Source: Yponomeuta sedellus (lineage: Eukaryota > Arthropoda > Insecta > Lepidoptera > Yponomeutidae). Taken from it: a stretch of 64,000 nt of DNA. How positions within the stretch are numbered: position 1 is the stretch's first letter; each line of letters starts with the position of its first letter. The position numbers were made by a program, and so were the translations under genes. The notes beneath the pieces are model-generated. The model was not told the DNA's origin. It did no database searches and worked only from the letters and a program-made list of their open reading frames with translations. Positions 10,208 through 19,734 of this stretch are shown in pieces. The stretch covers positions 3,057,535-3,121,534 of the forward strand of contig OW203726.1 of assembly GCA_934045075.1 (NCBI GenBank). The letters run 5' to 3'.

Positions 10208-10455
10208 ATAAAGCGATCGTAGCGGAGCGGTAAAACGCCGACTTCTCAATCGGAAGGTCATGGGTTCGAATCCCGAGATGTACCAAAGACTTCGTTTTCT
10301 AAGTTATGTACATTTGTGAAGTTATACTTATATTACTATAAGTATAAAGCAATATGACTCGCTTAATGTGAAGGAAAACATCATAAAGAAACCCTAGTGT
10401 TTGACGTGTTCAAATACCTAAGAAGCTGCTATGTACAATGGCCTAACTATAAGGC
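10208..10455 (+). repeat. tRNA-derived SINE, family C
   Basis: A box (GCGGAGCGGTAAAACGCC) and B box (GGGTTCGAATCCC) near 10220-10280, followed by 'gatgtaccaaagactt', 'tgtgaagttata' and 'actcgcttaatgtgaagg'. It supplies the uninterrupted version of the copy split by TFR at 32770-33180. Confidence 0.8.
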
Positions 10456-10600
10456 TAAGGGCCAGTTTCTGAATTGTAAATTACGGTAACTACATAAATA
10501 GTTACCTTAGTGCCATCTCTTCGAATTTCTCAGGAAAGGGCGTGACACAACATTACTTAAGTATTTACTTAGAAACTCTTAATTCATAAACCGGCTCTAA
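10456..10600. mobile_element. Tourist/Harbinger-like MITE with TAA duplication
   Basis: Ends GGGCCAGTTTCTGAATT (10459) and AATTCATAAACCGGCTC (to 10597) pair as imperfect ~17-bp TIRs. TAA flanks both sides (10456-10458, 10598-10600). The 3-bp TAA duplication and GGGCC ends fit PIF/Harbinger-derived MITEs. Confidence 0.7.
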
Positions 10601-10856
10601 GTGCGGAGATCTTAGGTCTAACTAGCTGTGGTCATCTTACTGCGCCCTCACTACACCGTCCACCGTACCAGAGCCACGGAACCAATTTACCAGACGAGTG
10701 GACCCGGTAATATGGTGTCTTGTATCTTTAATATCATGCGTCGTCGTTTGGGTGGAATATTGAGAGTGGCGCCTCAACAAGTGCCGAGGTTAGCAGAGTT
10801 AGCGTCATGCTGCGGTTAGAGGGTCATACAGCGCTGATTTCACTTCTTAGTAAATT
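10601..10856. other. No gene recognised
   Basis: 63-codon ORF at 10628-10819 without a recognisable domain. Confidence 0.3.
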
Positions 10857-11119
10857 TTTTTTAAACTTTCGTGACTTGTACATATAGTTAGAATATTTTC
10901 GGGGCTTAATCGCGTAGTAATTTATTGCTATTTTACCTCGACGTTTCGACGACGTTACAGTCATCAGTATAGCTGATTGAGGGTAGTCTGAAACCTCGTC
11001 AGCCGGAGATGCGAACGGGTGCCAGCCATCAGTCTTCTCGTGACCACGATGACTGTAACGTCGAGGTAAAATAGCAATAAATTACTATGCGATTAAGCCC
11101 CGAAAATATTCTAACTAGA
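10857..11119 (+). mobile_element. Penelope-like foldback, non-coding copy (family 1)
   Basis: Arms of about 80 bp (10885 onward and to 11116) are inverted copies of each other, both carrying 'ttcggggcttaatcgc' and 'ttgctattttacctcgacg'. The middle holds 'gctgattgagggtagtctga' and 'gatgcgaacgggtgccagcc', identical in order to the 3' part of the coding copy at 51037-51716. The ORF is absent. AGTAAA may be a short flanking duplication. Confidence 0.65.
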
Positions 11120-11154
11120 AGTAAACATTCATCGTATCGTTCAGTATCTTCAGA

Positions 11155-11400
11155 TGACGACCTCGGTGGCGCAGCTGTTTGGCACGCTGACTGTAAAACC
11201 GAAGGTCTCGGGCTCGATCCTCGGCCGGGTCAAACTAGGAAACGAACTTTTCTAGTTTGTCTCGGGTCTTGGATGTTATCTATGTATTTATTGTATTAAA
11301 TCTATCGTCGAGTTAGCACCTATAACACAAGTCATTTATTTGTAGTTAGTATAGGGCTAACGAGATCTGTGTAATATGTTCATGAATATTTATTATTATT
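11155..11400 (+). repeat. tRNA-derived SINE, family B
   Basis: tRNA-like head with loop CTGTAAA (a Tyr-like GTA anticodon) and GGGCTCGATCC B box. The tail is 'tctcgggtcttggatgttat' to 'ggctaacgagatctgtgtaa'. Copies at 37870, 42845, 51755 and 59775. Confidence 0.8.
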
Positions 11401-11712
11401 ATTCTGGAAAGAACGAGACATTGTAGACTTTGAGTCCGGATCTACTTACGGGTGTTGTTATATCGGATGAGTCCGACCAGGTTTCGCTCCGATTCGCAGA
11501 GCTTAACAATGTGTTGTGCTTACGAAAGTTTTAGTTCAAGAACGAGACAGATTGAAATTCTCAGTTTTAAAACAATGGAAGATTATTTTGGAGGTCCTAT
11601 GTATCCAAAAAGAGCGGTGGTAGCCAGGTGGAACATTAGGCGGAAGCGATTCAATTTCCCATGCCGGCGACTTGATATTATAAATAAAAAATAAAGATAA
11701 TATCAAGGCGTA
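11401..11712. repeat. Dispersed repeat with unfilled TFR target site
   Basis: 'gtccggatctacttacgggt', 'gttgttatatcggatgag' and 'tccgaccaggtttc' also occur at 33205-33680, where a TFR copy interrupts them. This copy is the empty site. The rest is unassigned, including an 80-codon ORF. Confidence 0.55.
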
Positions 11713-11717
11713 TACCT

Positions 11718-12183
11718 TGTTTAGAATAGCAGTGTGATTTTGGCAACACTGTATTTGACAGCTGTCACACTGGTCTGTGCTCACTTGGACAACTTGCTTT
11801 TTTGATTGAAAAACGTGGAGTGGTTTTTCTTGGCCCACATTGATGTGGTAATTCGATTGCCGGGCCTGTATCTTGGTGTGAAGTGTGAGATACGTTCCGG
11901 GACGGTTCCCGTAGTGTTAATACATTTTTGTTAGGCGACGGATCGCCCAACATATTGAATAAATACATTGTCGTGAAAGTGCACTGCAGGTACGTAGCTT
12001 TCTGGGGAAAGAGCTCTTGGGGGTAGACGGGGAAGTCTAGGGATCCCCAAACCTCAGTGCACCCACCCCGGGCGGCGCCGGCTGCCAAGTCGAGAGGCGT
12101 CGACGCGGACAGAAGTTGTAACTTATTTGCTTCATAATTAGTTTTAAGTATTATTAGTATTTAAGTGGGTCGTTTACCCAACA
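11718..12183. mobile_element. Solo LTR, probably BEL/Pao
   Basis: A 466-bp unit beginning TGTTTAG and ending CCCAACA is flanked by 5-bp duplications TACCT (11713-11717 and 12184-12188). It carries TTTTGGCAACACTGTATTTG near the start and AATAAA at ~11958. TGTT...AACA ends with a 5-bp TSD are standard for LTR retrotransposons. The BEL/Pao call rests on general feel. Reading frames inside it (11536-12088, minus) are not genes. Confidence 0.75.
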
Positions 12184-12279
12184 TACCTGGCATTTCTATT
12201 TGGCGTGCATTTGTTTATATTTAATTACCATCCATCTCCATTTAAAGGAAAATCTGAGGAAATTTAAAAAAACAAACAT

Positions 12280-12400
12280 TTACACTGGTAGTGCAGCGGT
12301 AAAACGCCGGTTTCTCATTTGGGAGGTCAAAGGTTCGAATCCCGACATGTACTGTGACTATGGTTTCCAAATTACGTACATCTGTGATTTTATAAAGAAG
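12280..12400 (+). repeat. tRNA-derived SINE, family C, short copy
   Basis: 'agtgcagcggtaaaacgcc', 'tctcatttgggaggtca', B box GGTTCGAATCCC, then 'gacatgtactgtgacta'. Confidence 0.7.
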
Positions 12401-12659
12401 ATAAAGAGAAAAACTTTTTTTTTAATTATTTATACGAACATCTTACATACTTCAGAAAAGTACAAACATTATTCTTACATGTAGATAAGGTGTGACAAAA
12501 ATGTATGTTTATTAATGTGACATGTCGAAAATCAAACTAGGTCACCCTGTACTATGATTTTCGACGCCGCCTTTGAGTTTAAGATTAATCTGGCACACAT
12601 GAATATTAGGGAATTAAGTTATTAAGCAACCCAAACAAAACGTCACAATTTTGTTCACT
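12401..12659. other. No feature recognised
   Basis: AT-rich, unassigned. Confidence 0.3.
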
Positions 12660-12880
12660 TTATACCGGTAGTACCGGCTTATACATGGCAGTCGTTAAGC
12701 CATGTCAGAAGCCTTATGGGCGTCTTGATAATTTCTGACAGTAAGGCCCGCCACTGCCTTACAATCCTCTACCAACCCGGACTTGGCCCCCGTGGTGGAG
12801 TATGGCCTAACCTTTCTGCGATGCAGTAAAGGACCCGTGCTCCAGCAGTGGGGACATACGAGGGTTGATATCGATATCAT
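12660..12880 (+). repeat. 5S-SINE, 5'-truncated
   Basis: Lacks the 5S-like head. Runs from 'taccggcttatacatggcag' to the end GGTTGATATCGATATC. Confidence 0.8.
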
Positions 12881-12899
12881 GATAAAAGACAAAACAAAC

Positions 12900-13035
12900 G
12901 CATGTATAACTTAAAACAATAGCAGTACCACTCGCTAACTGTAAAGGATAACATAGTGAGGAAACCCTAGTGTCTGGGCTTAGACACCTCAGCACTTACT
13001 GCTTACAATGGCCCAACTATGAGTCTAAGGAAAAT
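12900..13035 (+). repeat. SINE family C tail / R3-related segment
   Basis: 'accactcgctaactgtaaag', 'gtgaggaaaccctagtgtct' and 'caatggcccaactatgagtc' match the 10350-10455 tail. Confidence 0.55.
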
Positions 13036-13044
13036 CTCCTGTCT

Positions 13045-13262
13045 CCTGACGACCTCTGTGGCGTAGCGGTAGCGCGTCTGCCTACCGTGCTAGAGGTCCC
13101 GGGTTCGAACCCCGGCTGGGGAAAGAAAAAAAACCTCAGGTCTTGGATGTTTACATGTTTGTGATGTCGTTGTTTCTGGTTCCCACGACACAGGGTATCC
13201 TAGTGTGGGCCAGAAGCAGTGTATCTGCTTGTATATAAATATGTATGTTACGTATATGCTAT
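13045..13262 (+). repeat. tRNA-derived SINE, family A
   Basis: A box (GGCGTAGCGGTAGCGCG), B box (GGGTTCGAACCCC), then 'ggtcttggatgtttacatgt' and 'ggttcccacgacacagggta'. The most intact family-A copy here. Confidence 0.85.
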
Positions 13263-13530
13263 GTCAACTATTGATATCATTTTCGCAGGACTGGTGACGT
13301 CAGTGGATGTCGTTTTTCCAACTTGAATTACTATCACAGCGTGCCTCACTGATTACTAGCTAATATTTTCTTTCGTATAGAAAATTCCAGGAACAGACAA
13401 TTGACTCAGCCCAGCGCAAATAAGCCAACTAAGCCTCAAGTCTACTAACAATATAAGGACCTCGTTACATATGCCGGGCCGTCTTCTTATGTCGATTTAG
13501 TTACATTTGCAGCTCCATCTCTATTCGTTA

Positions 13531-13657
13531 TAGGTTATCAACCCTTGTGTGTCCCCACTGCTGGGGCACGGGTCTCTTCCTGCACCGCAGGAAGGTTAGG
13601 CCATACTCTACCACGGGGGCCAAGTTCGGGTTGGTGGAGGATTGTAAGACAGTGGCA
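13531..13657 (-). repeat. 5S-SINE 3' fragment
   Basis: Starts 'ggttatcaacccttgtgtgt' and stops inside 'taagacagtggc'. Two overlapping ORFs here belong to the repeat. Confidence 0.8.
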
Positions 13658-13829
13658 AATCAGACCTTTAGCCTATCGACGTTCTGTAAACAATGTAATT
13701 TTTGCTTCGGATATAAACTTTCTGATTTGGAGCGATACATTCAACTACTCAGTCTGTATCTGAGTAGTTGGGTCTCTTATTCGGTGTTTTCAGGAAGGTT
13801 GTTAGTAAACTAACCCTCGTAAAAAATCA

Positions 13830-13935
13830 GAAAACAATCATTTATTTCAACGTTAAGAATTTACATACTTTTTGCTGTATGTCAATTTACTATTTTAGTC
13901 AAAGCCTTCGGGCCGTATTTGTAAATCCACTCTAG
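13830..13935 (-). repeat. LINE 3' tail (family W)
   Basis: 'atttatttcaacgttaagaa', 'tgctgtatgtcaat' and 'gccttcgggccgtatt' match 33880-34035 and, in part, 45470-45560. Confidence 0.55.
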
Positions 13936-13974
13936 ACATCTTTTATAAAATAATTTTAAAATTATGTATGTATG

Positions 13975-14035
13975 CCCTTCCTACGATGCAGGAAAACCCG
14001 TGCCCTGGCAGTGGGGACATACAATGGTTGATATC
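13975..14035 (+). repeat. 5S-SINE 3'-end fragment
   Basis: About 60 bp ending TGGTTGATATCGAAG; an internal deletion removes 'agagac'. Confidence 0.65.
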
Positions 14036-14446
14036 GAAGATCCTATAATGATAAGATTCCATGATTGTAAATAGTAAGTTAACTCTATAATATAAGCATT
14101 ACTTTATTATGTACTGGTCTCAAACTACAAACTATATGCCGCGCTATTGCAACCAGGCAAGCAAGATATCGAAATTTCATTTTAATATTAATTATCCTAC
14201 TCTATTGGACCTTAGTAGACTTGAGACCATTCCAAGAACACAACTGACTCCTGCCAGTGGCGTGTGACGTCATAGGAGGCGATCGTCTTTTGTCTACCCT
14301 TGATACATACGAGGGGGAAAAGGGGTTTCGATCAATGGCGAAGGGTAAAGCTACTGCATACCATGAAGCAGCCTTTACATTTCCCGCTGCAAGTCGCATA
14401 GGTTGTATAAATACATAAACATGGTGCTACACTGCATGGTACAGGA
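14036..14446. other. No gene recognised
   Basis: Contains one TGACGTCA-type site near 14266. A 65-codon minus ORF (14202-14399) is unrecognised. Confidence 0.3.
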
Positions 14447-14698
14447 CGCACCCTCAGAACGAAAGAGGCCTAAGTCAAAAAATAGTGAAATTGAGTTACA
14501 ATCATAGAGTCTTAAAAAGGTATGCCGTGGACGGAAGATTCGCTATGCTTTTTTTTACAATAAGTGCCTTTGTTTTACTATTCATCGGATAGAGCATACC
14601 TTTTTATGTCTCTATGATTGTTAGGTACTCAATTTTTGAGATTTTTTTGAGTATTTATACTATTTTTTTACTTAGGCCTCTTTCGTTCTGAAGGTGCG
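14447..14698. mobile_element. Foldback MITE with long TIRs
   Basis: Ends CGCACCCTCAGAACGAAAGA and its near-perfect inverse TCTTTCGTTCTGAAGGTGCG. Pairing continues inward through 'ggcctaagt', 'aatcatagag' and 'aaaaaggtatgc', leaving a ~60-bp centre. No clear TSD, so the superfamily is unassigned. Confidence 0.75.
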
Positions 14699-14825
14699 AG
14701 GTCTTCTCTCACAAAGTATACGCTTAATCACTACGTATGCCTACAGCGTGTTAGCTATTTCAAGCGCTGAAGTAAATAAATATGTCGGATCACTAATAGA
14801 ACTATCTAGATTTCACATACTTGTA

Positions 14826-15112
14826 TATTCATCATCATAATCAACCCATTATTTCCCCAAGGAAGGTATAGGCCATTCTCCACCAGGCCAAGTCCGGATT
14901 AGTGGAGGCTTGCAAGCCTAGTGGCTGGTTCTACTGTCAGAAGTTTCCAAGCCGCCCTAAGGCATCTAAATTGACTTAACGACTGCTATCTGTCGGCAGC
15001 CGACACCAACTGCTTAACGCACCTTACGAAGCACAGAACCGCTCGGAAAAATACCACTAGCGTTAGTCATAGACGGACACCCATCCGTGCACTGACCGCA
15101 CCCTATGTTGCT
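14826..15112 (-). repeat. 5S-SINE, diverged near-full copy
   Basis: Begins 'tcatcataatcaacccatta' and reaches the inverted 5S-like box C (GACACCCATCC) and GTTGCTTAAC at the right end. More diverged than the 8513 copy. Confidence 0.7.
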
Positions 15113-15138
15113 TAACCTTTGTTTTATATTGAACGGTT

Positions 15139-15240
15139 ATATTCTTTTTAATGTACTAACCCGTGCTAAGGACAATTTTAAAAACTTATTTAGAGGCTAA
15201 AAATCATGCCGGGGCTCGAACCCGAGACCTCTGACCAGAG
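15139..15240 (-). repeat. TFR fragment with linker
   Basis: 'ttaatgtactaacccgtgct' (linker), then 'ttaaaaacttatttagaggc' and an inverted B box GGGGCTCGAACCC, truncated in the anticodon arm. Confidence 0.75.
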
Positions 15241-15300
15241 AAGGTGAAAAAAAGTAAGGTTAGAGCGAACCTTACTTTTTTTTTCACTATCTCTGGTCAG
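15231..15300. repeat. 70-nt perfect-type hairpin abutting a TFR fragment
   Basis: CTGACCAGAGA...GTAAGGTT pairs with AACCTTAC...TCTCTGGTCAG around a 6-nt loop (AGAGCG). Confidence 0.75.
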
Positions 15301-15302
15301 AC

Positions 15303-15706
15303 TCTTCTGACAAAAAATCAAGTAGGTGAGTCGGGAATTAAGCAATAACTTTCCCCTTGTATCAAAAATACAACTTCTAAATTAATGACATAAAAATCGC
15401 TCATCATCGTCTGGGAGTAAATGAAGTAATGAATTAGTCATAAGTTAATGAAGTAGCGACTCGGTGTACTAAGTGCTTTCCGGTGTCCTAAGAAACAAGT
15501 GAAAAATTAATTTCCTTTATCCCTCCCGTTGGTGTTTGGTGCAAGAATATAGAATGACCAAGAAAACGGAGGAAAAATTTAAAAATATCTTCAAATATAC
15601 AAAAAAAATTTTGTACAAAACAGTTTTTCACTTTCTACGGAAAAATAAAAACTGTCTTTTGTAAGTAATACTTTCGGTGGGACTCTTTCAACAAAAAATC
15701 TAATAG
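15303..15706. other. No gene recognised
   Basis: 'actcttctgacaaaaaatc' (15301) and 'actctttcaacaaaaaatc' (15682) look like a diverged direct repeat flanking this stretch. Confidence 0.35.
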
Positions 15707-15800
15707 GTTGATACCGGTTGGCATGGTTAGCCAGAGGTCGCGGGTTCGAGTCCCGGCATGGGTGGAATTTTAAGCCTCTGAATAGGTTTTTAAAGTTGAT
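15707..15800 (+). mobile_element. Short TFR insertion, 6-bp repeat flanks
   Basis: GTTGAT at 15707-15712 and 15795-15800 brackets 82 bp: tRNA-like 3' half with B box (GGGTTCGAGTCCC), ending TAGGTTTTTAAA. The flank is shorter than in other copies, perhaps by mutation. Confidence 0.65.
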
Positions 15801-16221
15801 CTGGTTATAAATCAATAAAGACTTTCTTGTGTATAAAAAGTCGATTCGACTATTGATATGTAAAAGTCATTGTTCTATTGTTTTAGTGGAATTGATTTTT
15901 TTATAAAAAAGATCGTAGCAATAAAGGTTTGTATGAGAATGGCCGTGGACAAAAAGGCGTGGTGCCCTAGGCGTAGGCCTATGTCCAGGCCTGATAGATT
16001 TTAAGATAAGATAAGAATATTCGATAAGAATACGCAATGTTTTTCTATGATACCACTATGTAGCATATTTCAGATAATAAGTATTGAAAAAAGCGACTTC
16101 TACTAGTGTTACTAATAGTTATTTTTAATTGTATTGTATTCTAAAAATGTGGATAAATATTGTTAATGTTATCTGCACTAACGAATTGGGCTCCCTGTAA
16201 TGTTAGTTGTAAGAGGAAAAT
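15801..16221. other. No gene recognised
   Basis: AT-rich. A small GC patch, 'gtgccctaggcgtaggccta', at ~15960. Confidence 0.3.
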
Positions 16222-16330
16222 AAAAAAATAAAAAAAAATCTTTATTGTACACCAGGAAAATACAAAGATAATTACAAAGATACAGTACAATTGGCGGCTT
16301 TCTTGCTTAGAGCAATTTCTTCCAGACAAC
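16222..16330 (-). repeat. LINE 3' end (family X)
   Basis: 'aaatctttattgtacaccag' to 'ggcggctttcttgcttagag' and 'atttcttccagacaaccc'. Confidence 0.65.
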
Positions 16331-16376
16331 CCACGATGGAGAGTTGATTAGAGATTTTATTCGATTGGAATCTTAT

Positions 16377-16500
16377 TTAAAGGGTTGGTTGGGATGTATT
16401 GGCAAAGGGCTGTATAAAATGTACCCGAAACCAGCGCGCATGCATGCAACGACTAACTCTGCCTACCCTTCTGGGATACAGGCGTGATGTTATGTTATTA
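16377..16500 (+). repeat. RTE-type LINE tail, deleted
   Basis: 'gtattggcaaagggctgt' through 'gcatgcatgcaacgact', then directly 'tctgcctacccttctgggat'. Compared with 24895-25040 an internal block is missing. Confidence 0.6.
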
Positions 16501-16620
16501 CTTGATAATTGATAATTATCTTGATAAGTGGCTTGATAATTTCTGACCGTAAGGTCCGCCACTGTCTTACAATCCTCCACCAACCTTGGCCCCTGTGCTG
16601 GAGTATGGCATAACCTTCTT
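16500..16620 (+). repeat. 5S-SINE middle fragment
   Basis: 'ggcttgataatttctgaccg' to 'gagtatggcataaccttct'; both ends missing. Confidence 0.7.
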
Positions 16621-16789
16621 TTGTATAAAAATTGTGACTACGTTATAATCTTACATTTTATTGATTAGGCTTAGACATGATTCAAAAAGCAAATATCTTG
16701 AAATTCTAAACTGTCTATTCGACATACTAAACATTGTAAAGAGAGTATTTGTTTTCTATATTTTGTTTTTTTGTGAATATCGCCAGATC

Positions 16790-16960
16790 GTTAGATATAT
16801 AGATAGACAGATAAACATTTATTTACCGACACAATACTAAAAACACAATATAAAAACAAACAACATAAAACATAACATATCCACAGATATACATATCCTC
16901 AAATATTTGGCGAACACAAAAAACAAAAGAAAAAAGTTACACATTTAAATCGTTAAATTG
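16790..16960 (-). repeat. LINE 3'-end-like repeat, copy 1
   Basis: About 160 bp nearly identical to 20283-20445 ('ccgacacaatactaaaaaca', 'atttggcgaacacaaa'), beginning with TAGATAGA. Confidence 0.6.
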
Positions 16961-17029
16961 AAATGAATTCAAATTGGTTGAGAATCAGTTAACCACCTAT
17001 GCACATTTTGCTAACAAGGTTATTTTTCT

Positions 17030-17290
17030 TATGTAGCTTGTGTTTACACATCCCACAACAAGGCACAGGCCTTCTCTCAGAGAAAGTATACGGGCTTAAT
17101 TACCTCGCGAATTGGACATTTAAGCGCTGAGGTACTCAGATACTTAGGTTTTCCCACGATGTTTTCCTTCACAGTTAGCAAGTGCTATTGCATACATATT
17201 TTCAAATGTAACTCAGAAAACAACGTCATTGGTCCATCCCGGGATTCGAACCCACGCCCTCCTAAATGTGAGGCCGAGTTCACATGATAC
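17030..17290 (-). repeat. R3 repeat joined to family-C SINE (reverse)
   Basis: R3 phrases ('ggcacaggccttctctcaga') precede 'cacgatgttttccttcacag' and an inverted B box (GGGATTCGAACCC) at ~17240. R3 and the family-C tail look like parts of one SINE-like unit. Confidence 0.6.
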
Positions 17291-17309
17291 TCTGATAAAA
17301 AAGATTATT

Positions 17310-17432
17310 ATATATTATTATTATACTTTTGCACACGAAACATTAAATAAGACATTACATAAGAAAAAAAATGGACAAAGGCGAGCTTATCTCTGTAAGA
17401 GATTTCTTCCAGCAAATCTTGGAGAGTCGGGG
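17310..17432 (-). repeat. LINE 3' end (family X)
   Basis: 'aaaggcgagcttatctctgt' and 'tttcttccagcaaatcttgg', close to 6590-6705. Confidence 0.6.
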
Positions 17433-17830
17433 CAGCAGTAAAAAACTTTTTGTACTAGGGATATTGTCGGGTGGAAGATTCTCTGTGATGCTCTAGGTCA
17501 ATCAAATATTGTGCAACGAATTTCTGTTGTCGGAGTAAATAAATTCCATTCCTTACTAACCCAATTATTCAAAATTCAAAACCTCTGTGAAACTTTAATC
17601 GTGGCCGGGAAACTTCAGGAGAAAAAGCGGAGCTCAAATTATAATCCGTTAATGAATTTTGAGAGGCTCTCAAGGCACTCGCTCCTAATCGTTTTTTCGT
17701 CCGCGCCGGGCCGCCGGAGACAATAAAGGTCCCTGGACCCACGGAAGGGCTTGCAAATGACCTTTGTACGAAGAGAGCTTAGGATGGAGAAGGCAAGGTA
17801 AATTATAGATAAACTGGTAATCGTAAAAAA
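17433..17830. other. No gene recognised; possibly single-copy
   Basis: Not matched elsewhere in the window. 71-codon ORF 17511-17726 is unrecognised. A purine-rich AAGGCAAG|GTAAAT donor-like site lies at ~17800. Weak evidence only. Confidence 0.35.
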
Positions 17831-17832
17831 AC

Positions 17833-19174
17833 ATATTAGAAAAATTACACTATTTTTATTTTAAATGCACTAACCCGTGCTAAGGAACAAATTTAAAAAC
17901 CTTTTAAGAGGCTCTAAATAGGTTTTTAAATTTGTTCCTTAGCACGGGTTAGTGCATTAAAAATAAAAATAGTGTAATCATGTGGGTACAGTGATATCGT
18001 TCCGATGTTAAACCTAACTGCAAAGTAGGTAGTCGGGGCTGTAAGTAATGCAATTTGCTTAAGTCAGATGTCGCTGCCTGTACGTAATACAGAGAATATT
18101 GTAAAGAGGTTCGAAATTTCACTGATGCCGTGAGTCGCCCATTGGCTCAATTGGTAGAGCGCTGGTACGGATAGCCAGAGGTTGCGGGTTCGAATCCCGG
18201 CATGGGTGAAATTTTTAGCCTCTAAATAGGTTTTTAAATTTGTTCCTTAGCACGGGTTAGTGCATTAAAAATAAAAATAGTGTAATCATGTGGGTACAGT
18301 GATATCGTTCCGATGTTAAACCTAACTGCAAAGTAGGTAGTCGGGGCTGTAAGTAATGCAATTTGCTTAAGTCAGATGTCGCTGCCTGTACGTAATACAG
18401 AGAATATTGTAAAGAGGTTCGAAATTTCACTGATGCCGTGAGTCGCCCATTGGCTCAATTGGTAGAGCGCTGGTACGGATAGCCAGAGGTTGCGGGTTCG
18501 AATCCCGGCATGGGTGAAAATTTTTAGCCTCTAAATAGGTTTTTAAATTTGTTCCTTAGCACGGGTTAGTGCATTAAAAATAAAAATAGTGTAATCATGT
18601 GGGTACAGTGATATCGTTCCGATGTTAAACCTAACTGCAAAGTAGGTAGTCGGGGCTGTAAGTAATGCAATTTGCTGAAGTCAGATGTCGCTGCCTGTAC
18701 GTAATACAGAGAATAGTGTAAAGATTTTCGAAATTTTACTGATGCCGTGAGTCGCCCATTGGCTCAATTGGTAGAGCGCTGGCACGGATAGCCAGAGGTT
18801 GCGGGTTCGAATCCCGGCATGGGTGAAATTTTTAGCCTCTAAATAGGTTTTTAAATTTGTTCCTTAGCACGGGTTAGTGCATTAAAAATAAAAATAGTGT
18901 AATCATGTGGGTACAGTGATATCGTTCCGATGTTAAACCTAACTGCAAAGTAGGTAGTCGGGGCTGTAAGTAATGCAATTTGCTTAAGTCAGATGTCGCT
19001 GCCTGTACGTAATACAGAGAATATTGTAAAGAGGTTCGAAATTTCACTGATGCCGTGAGTCGCCCATTGGCTCAATTGGTAGAGCGCTGGTACGGATAGC
19101 CAGAGGTTGCGGGTTCGAATCCCGGCATGGGTGAAATTTTTAGCCTCTAAATAGGTTTTTAAATATTAGAAAAA
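17833..19174 (+). mobile_element. Tetrameric TFR array inserted as one unit
   Basis: ATATTAGAAAAA at 17833-17844 and 19163-19174 brackets a 1318-bp insert. It opens with a ~60-bp inverted copy of the unit's tail (17845-17905), folding back on 17916-17977. Four head-to-tail units with 308-309 bp period follow. Each unit has a body, a tRNA-like domain (18137-18207, 18445-18515, 18754-18824, 19062-19132), GAAATTTTTAGCCTC, TAGGTTTTTAAA and a linker ending GTGCATTAAAAATAAAAATA. The tRNA-like part forms a cloverleaf: acceptor GCCCAT/ATGGGT, D stem GCTC/GAGC, anticodon stem CTGG(T/C)/(-)GCCAG with loop ACGGATA, and T stem CGGG/CCCG. Units 1, 2 and 4 are almost identical; unit 3 differs at a few sites. 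The last unit ends at TAGGTTTTTAAA, not at the linker. Confidence 0.9.
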
Positions 19175-19497
19175 GCAAGTGGGAGATAGGATTACAAATT
19201 TTAATTGAAATTTTATTGATTTTTTTAAATAACAAGTAACTTTATTAAGAAATTAAAGATTATAAGTATACAATTCCATACTTAATTAAAGATTAAAGTA
19301 CATTTGAAACTAATTAATATCCATTAATACAAATAAATAAATATAATTCTATAATTTACAACCTCAGTCAAAAACATTTTGGACATATCGACGGATAATT
19401 AGCACATCTGTAAAAAAAATAATACATTTTACCAGCGTAAAGCTAAAACTATGTATAAATCACAAAAAACGTTAAATGCTCACTAATTTTATACACC
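19175..19497. other. No gene recognised; very AT-rich
   Basis: Unassigned A/T-rich DNA. Confidence 0.3.
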
Positions 19498-19600
19498 AAC
19501 CTCCACCAAACCGGACTTGGCCCCAGTAGTGGAGTATGGCCTAAGCTTTCTGCGATGCAGGAAGAGATCCGTTCCCCGGCAATGGGGATGTACAAGGGTT
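19498..19600 (+). repeat. 5S-SINE 3' fragment
   Basis: 'caacctccaccaaaccggac' to 'tgtacaagggttatcgaaaa'; the terminal GATATC is lost. Confidence 0.75.
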
Positions 19601-19734
19601 ATCGAAAATTTTATACAAAACTAGAGTTTCTTAGAGAGGCATTGTTTTTTTATTTTATTTGCCTATACCAGGTACAGGTTCATTTAGAAAATCACGGGAT
19701 TTCTTAAAATACTCTTCGGGTAGTATTTCTTACT

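Noticed and set aside
11440..11480. Hammerhead-like 'ggatgagtccgac' motif
   Set aside because: Lacks the CUGA start and any GAAA partner; it is simply part of a dispersed repeat.
11536..12088. Minus-strand ORFs of 100 and 107 codons
   Set aside because: They cross or lie inside the solo LTR and show no domain.
18137..19132. Four functional tRNA genes
   Set aside because: Cloverleaf-like, but position 33 of the anticodon loop is C, copies sit in a mobile unit with TSDs, and truncated relatives are dispersed. Treated as tRNA-like repeat domains.
17845..19162. CRISPR array
   Set aside because: Repeats are 308 bp, contiguous and without spacers; the genome is eukaryotic.
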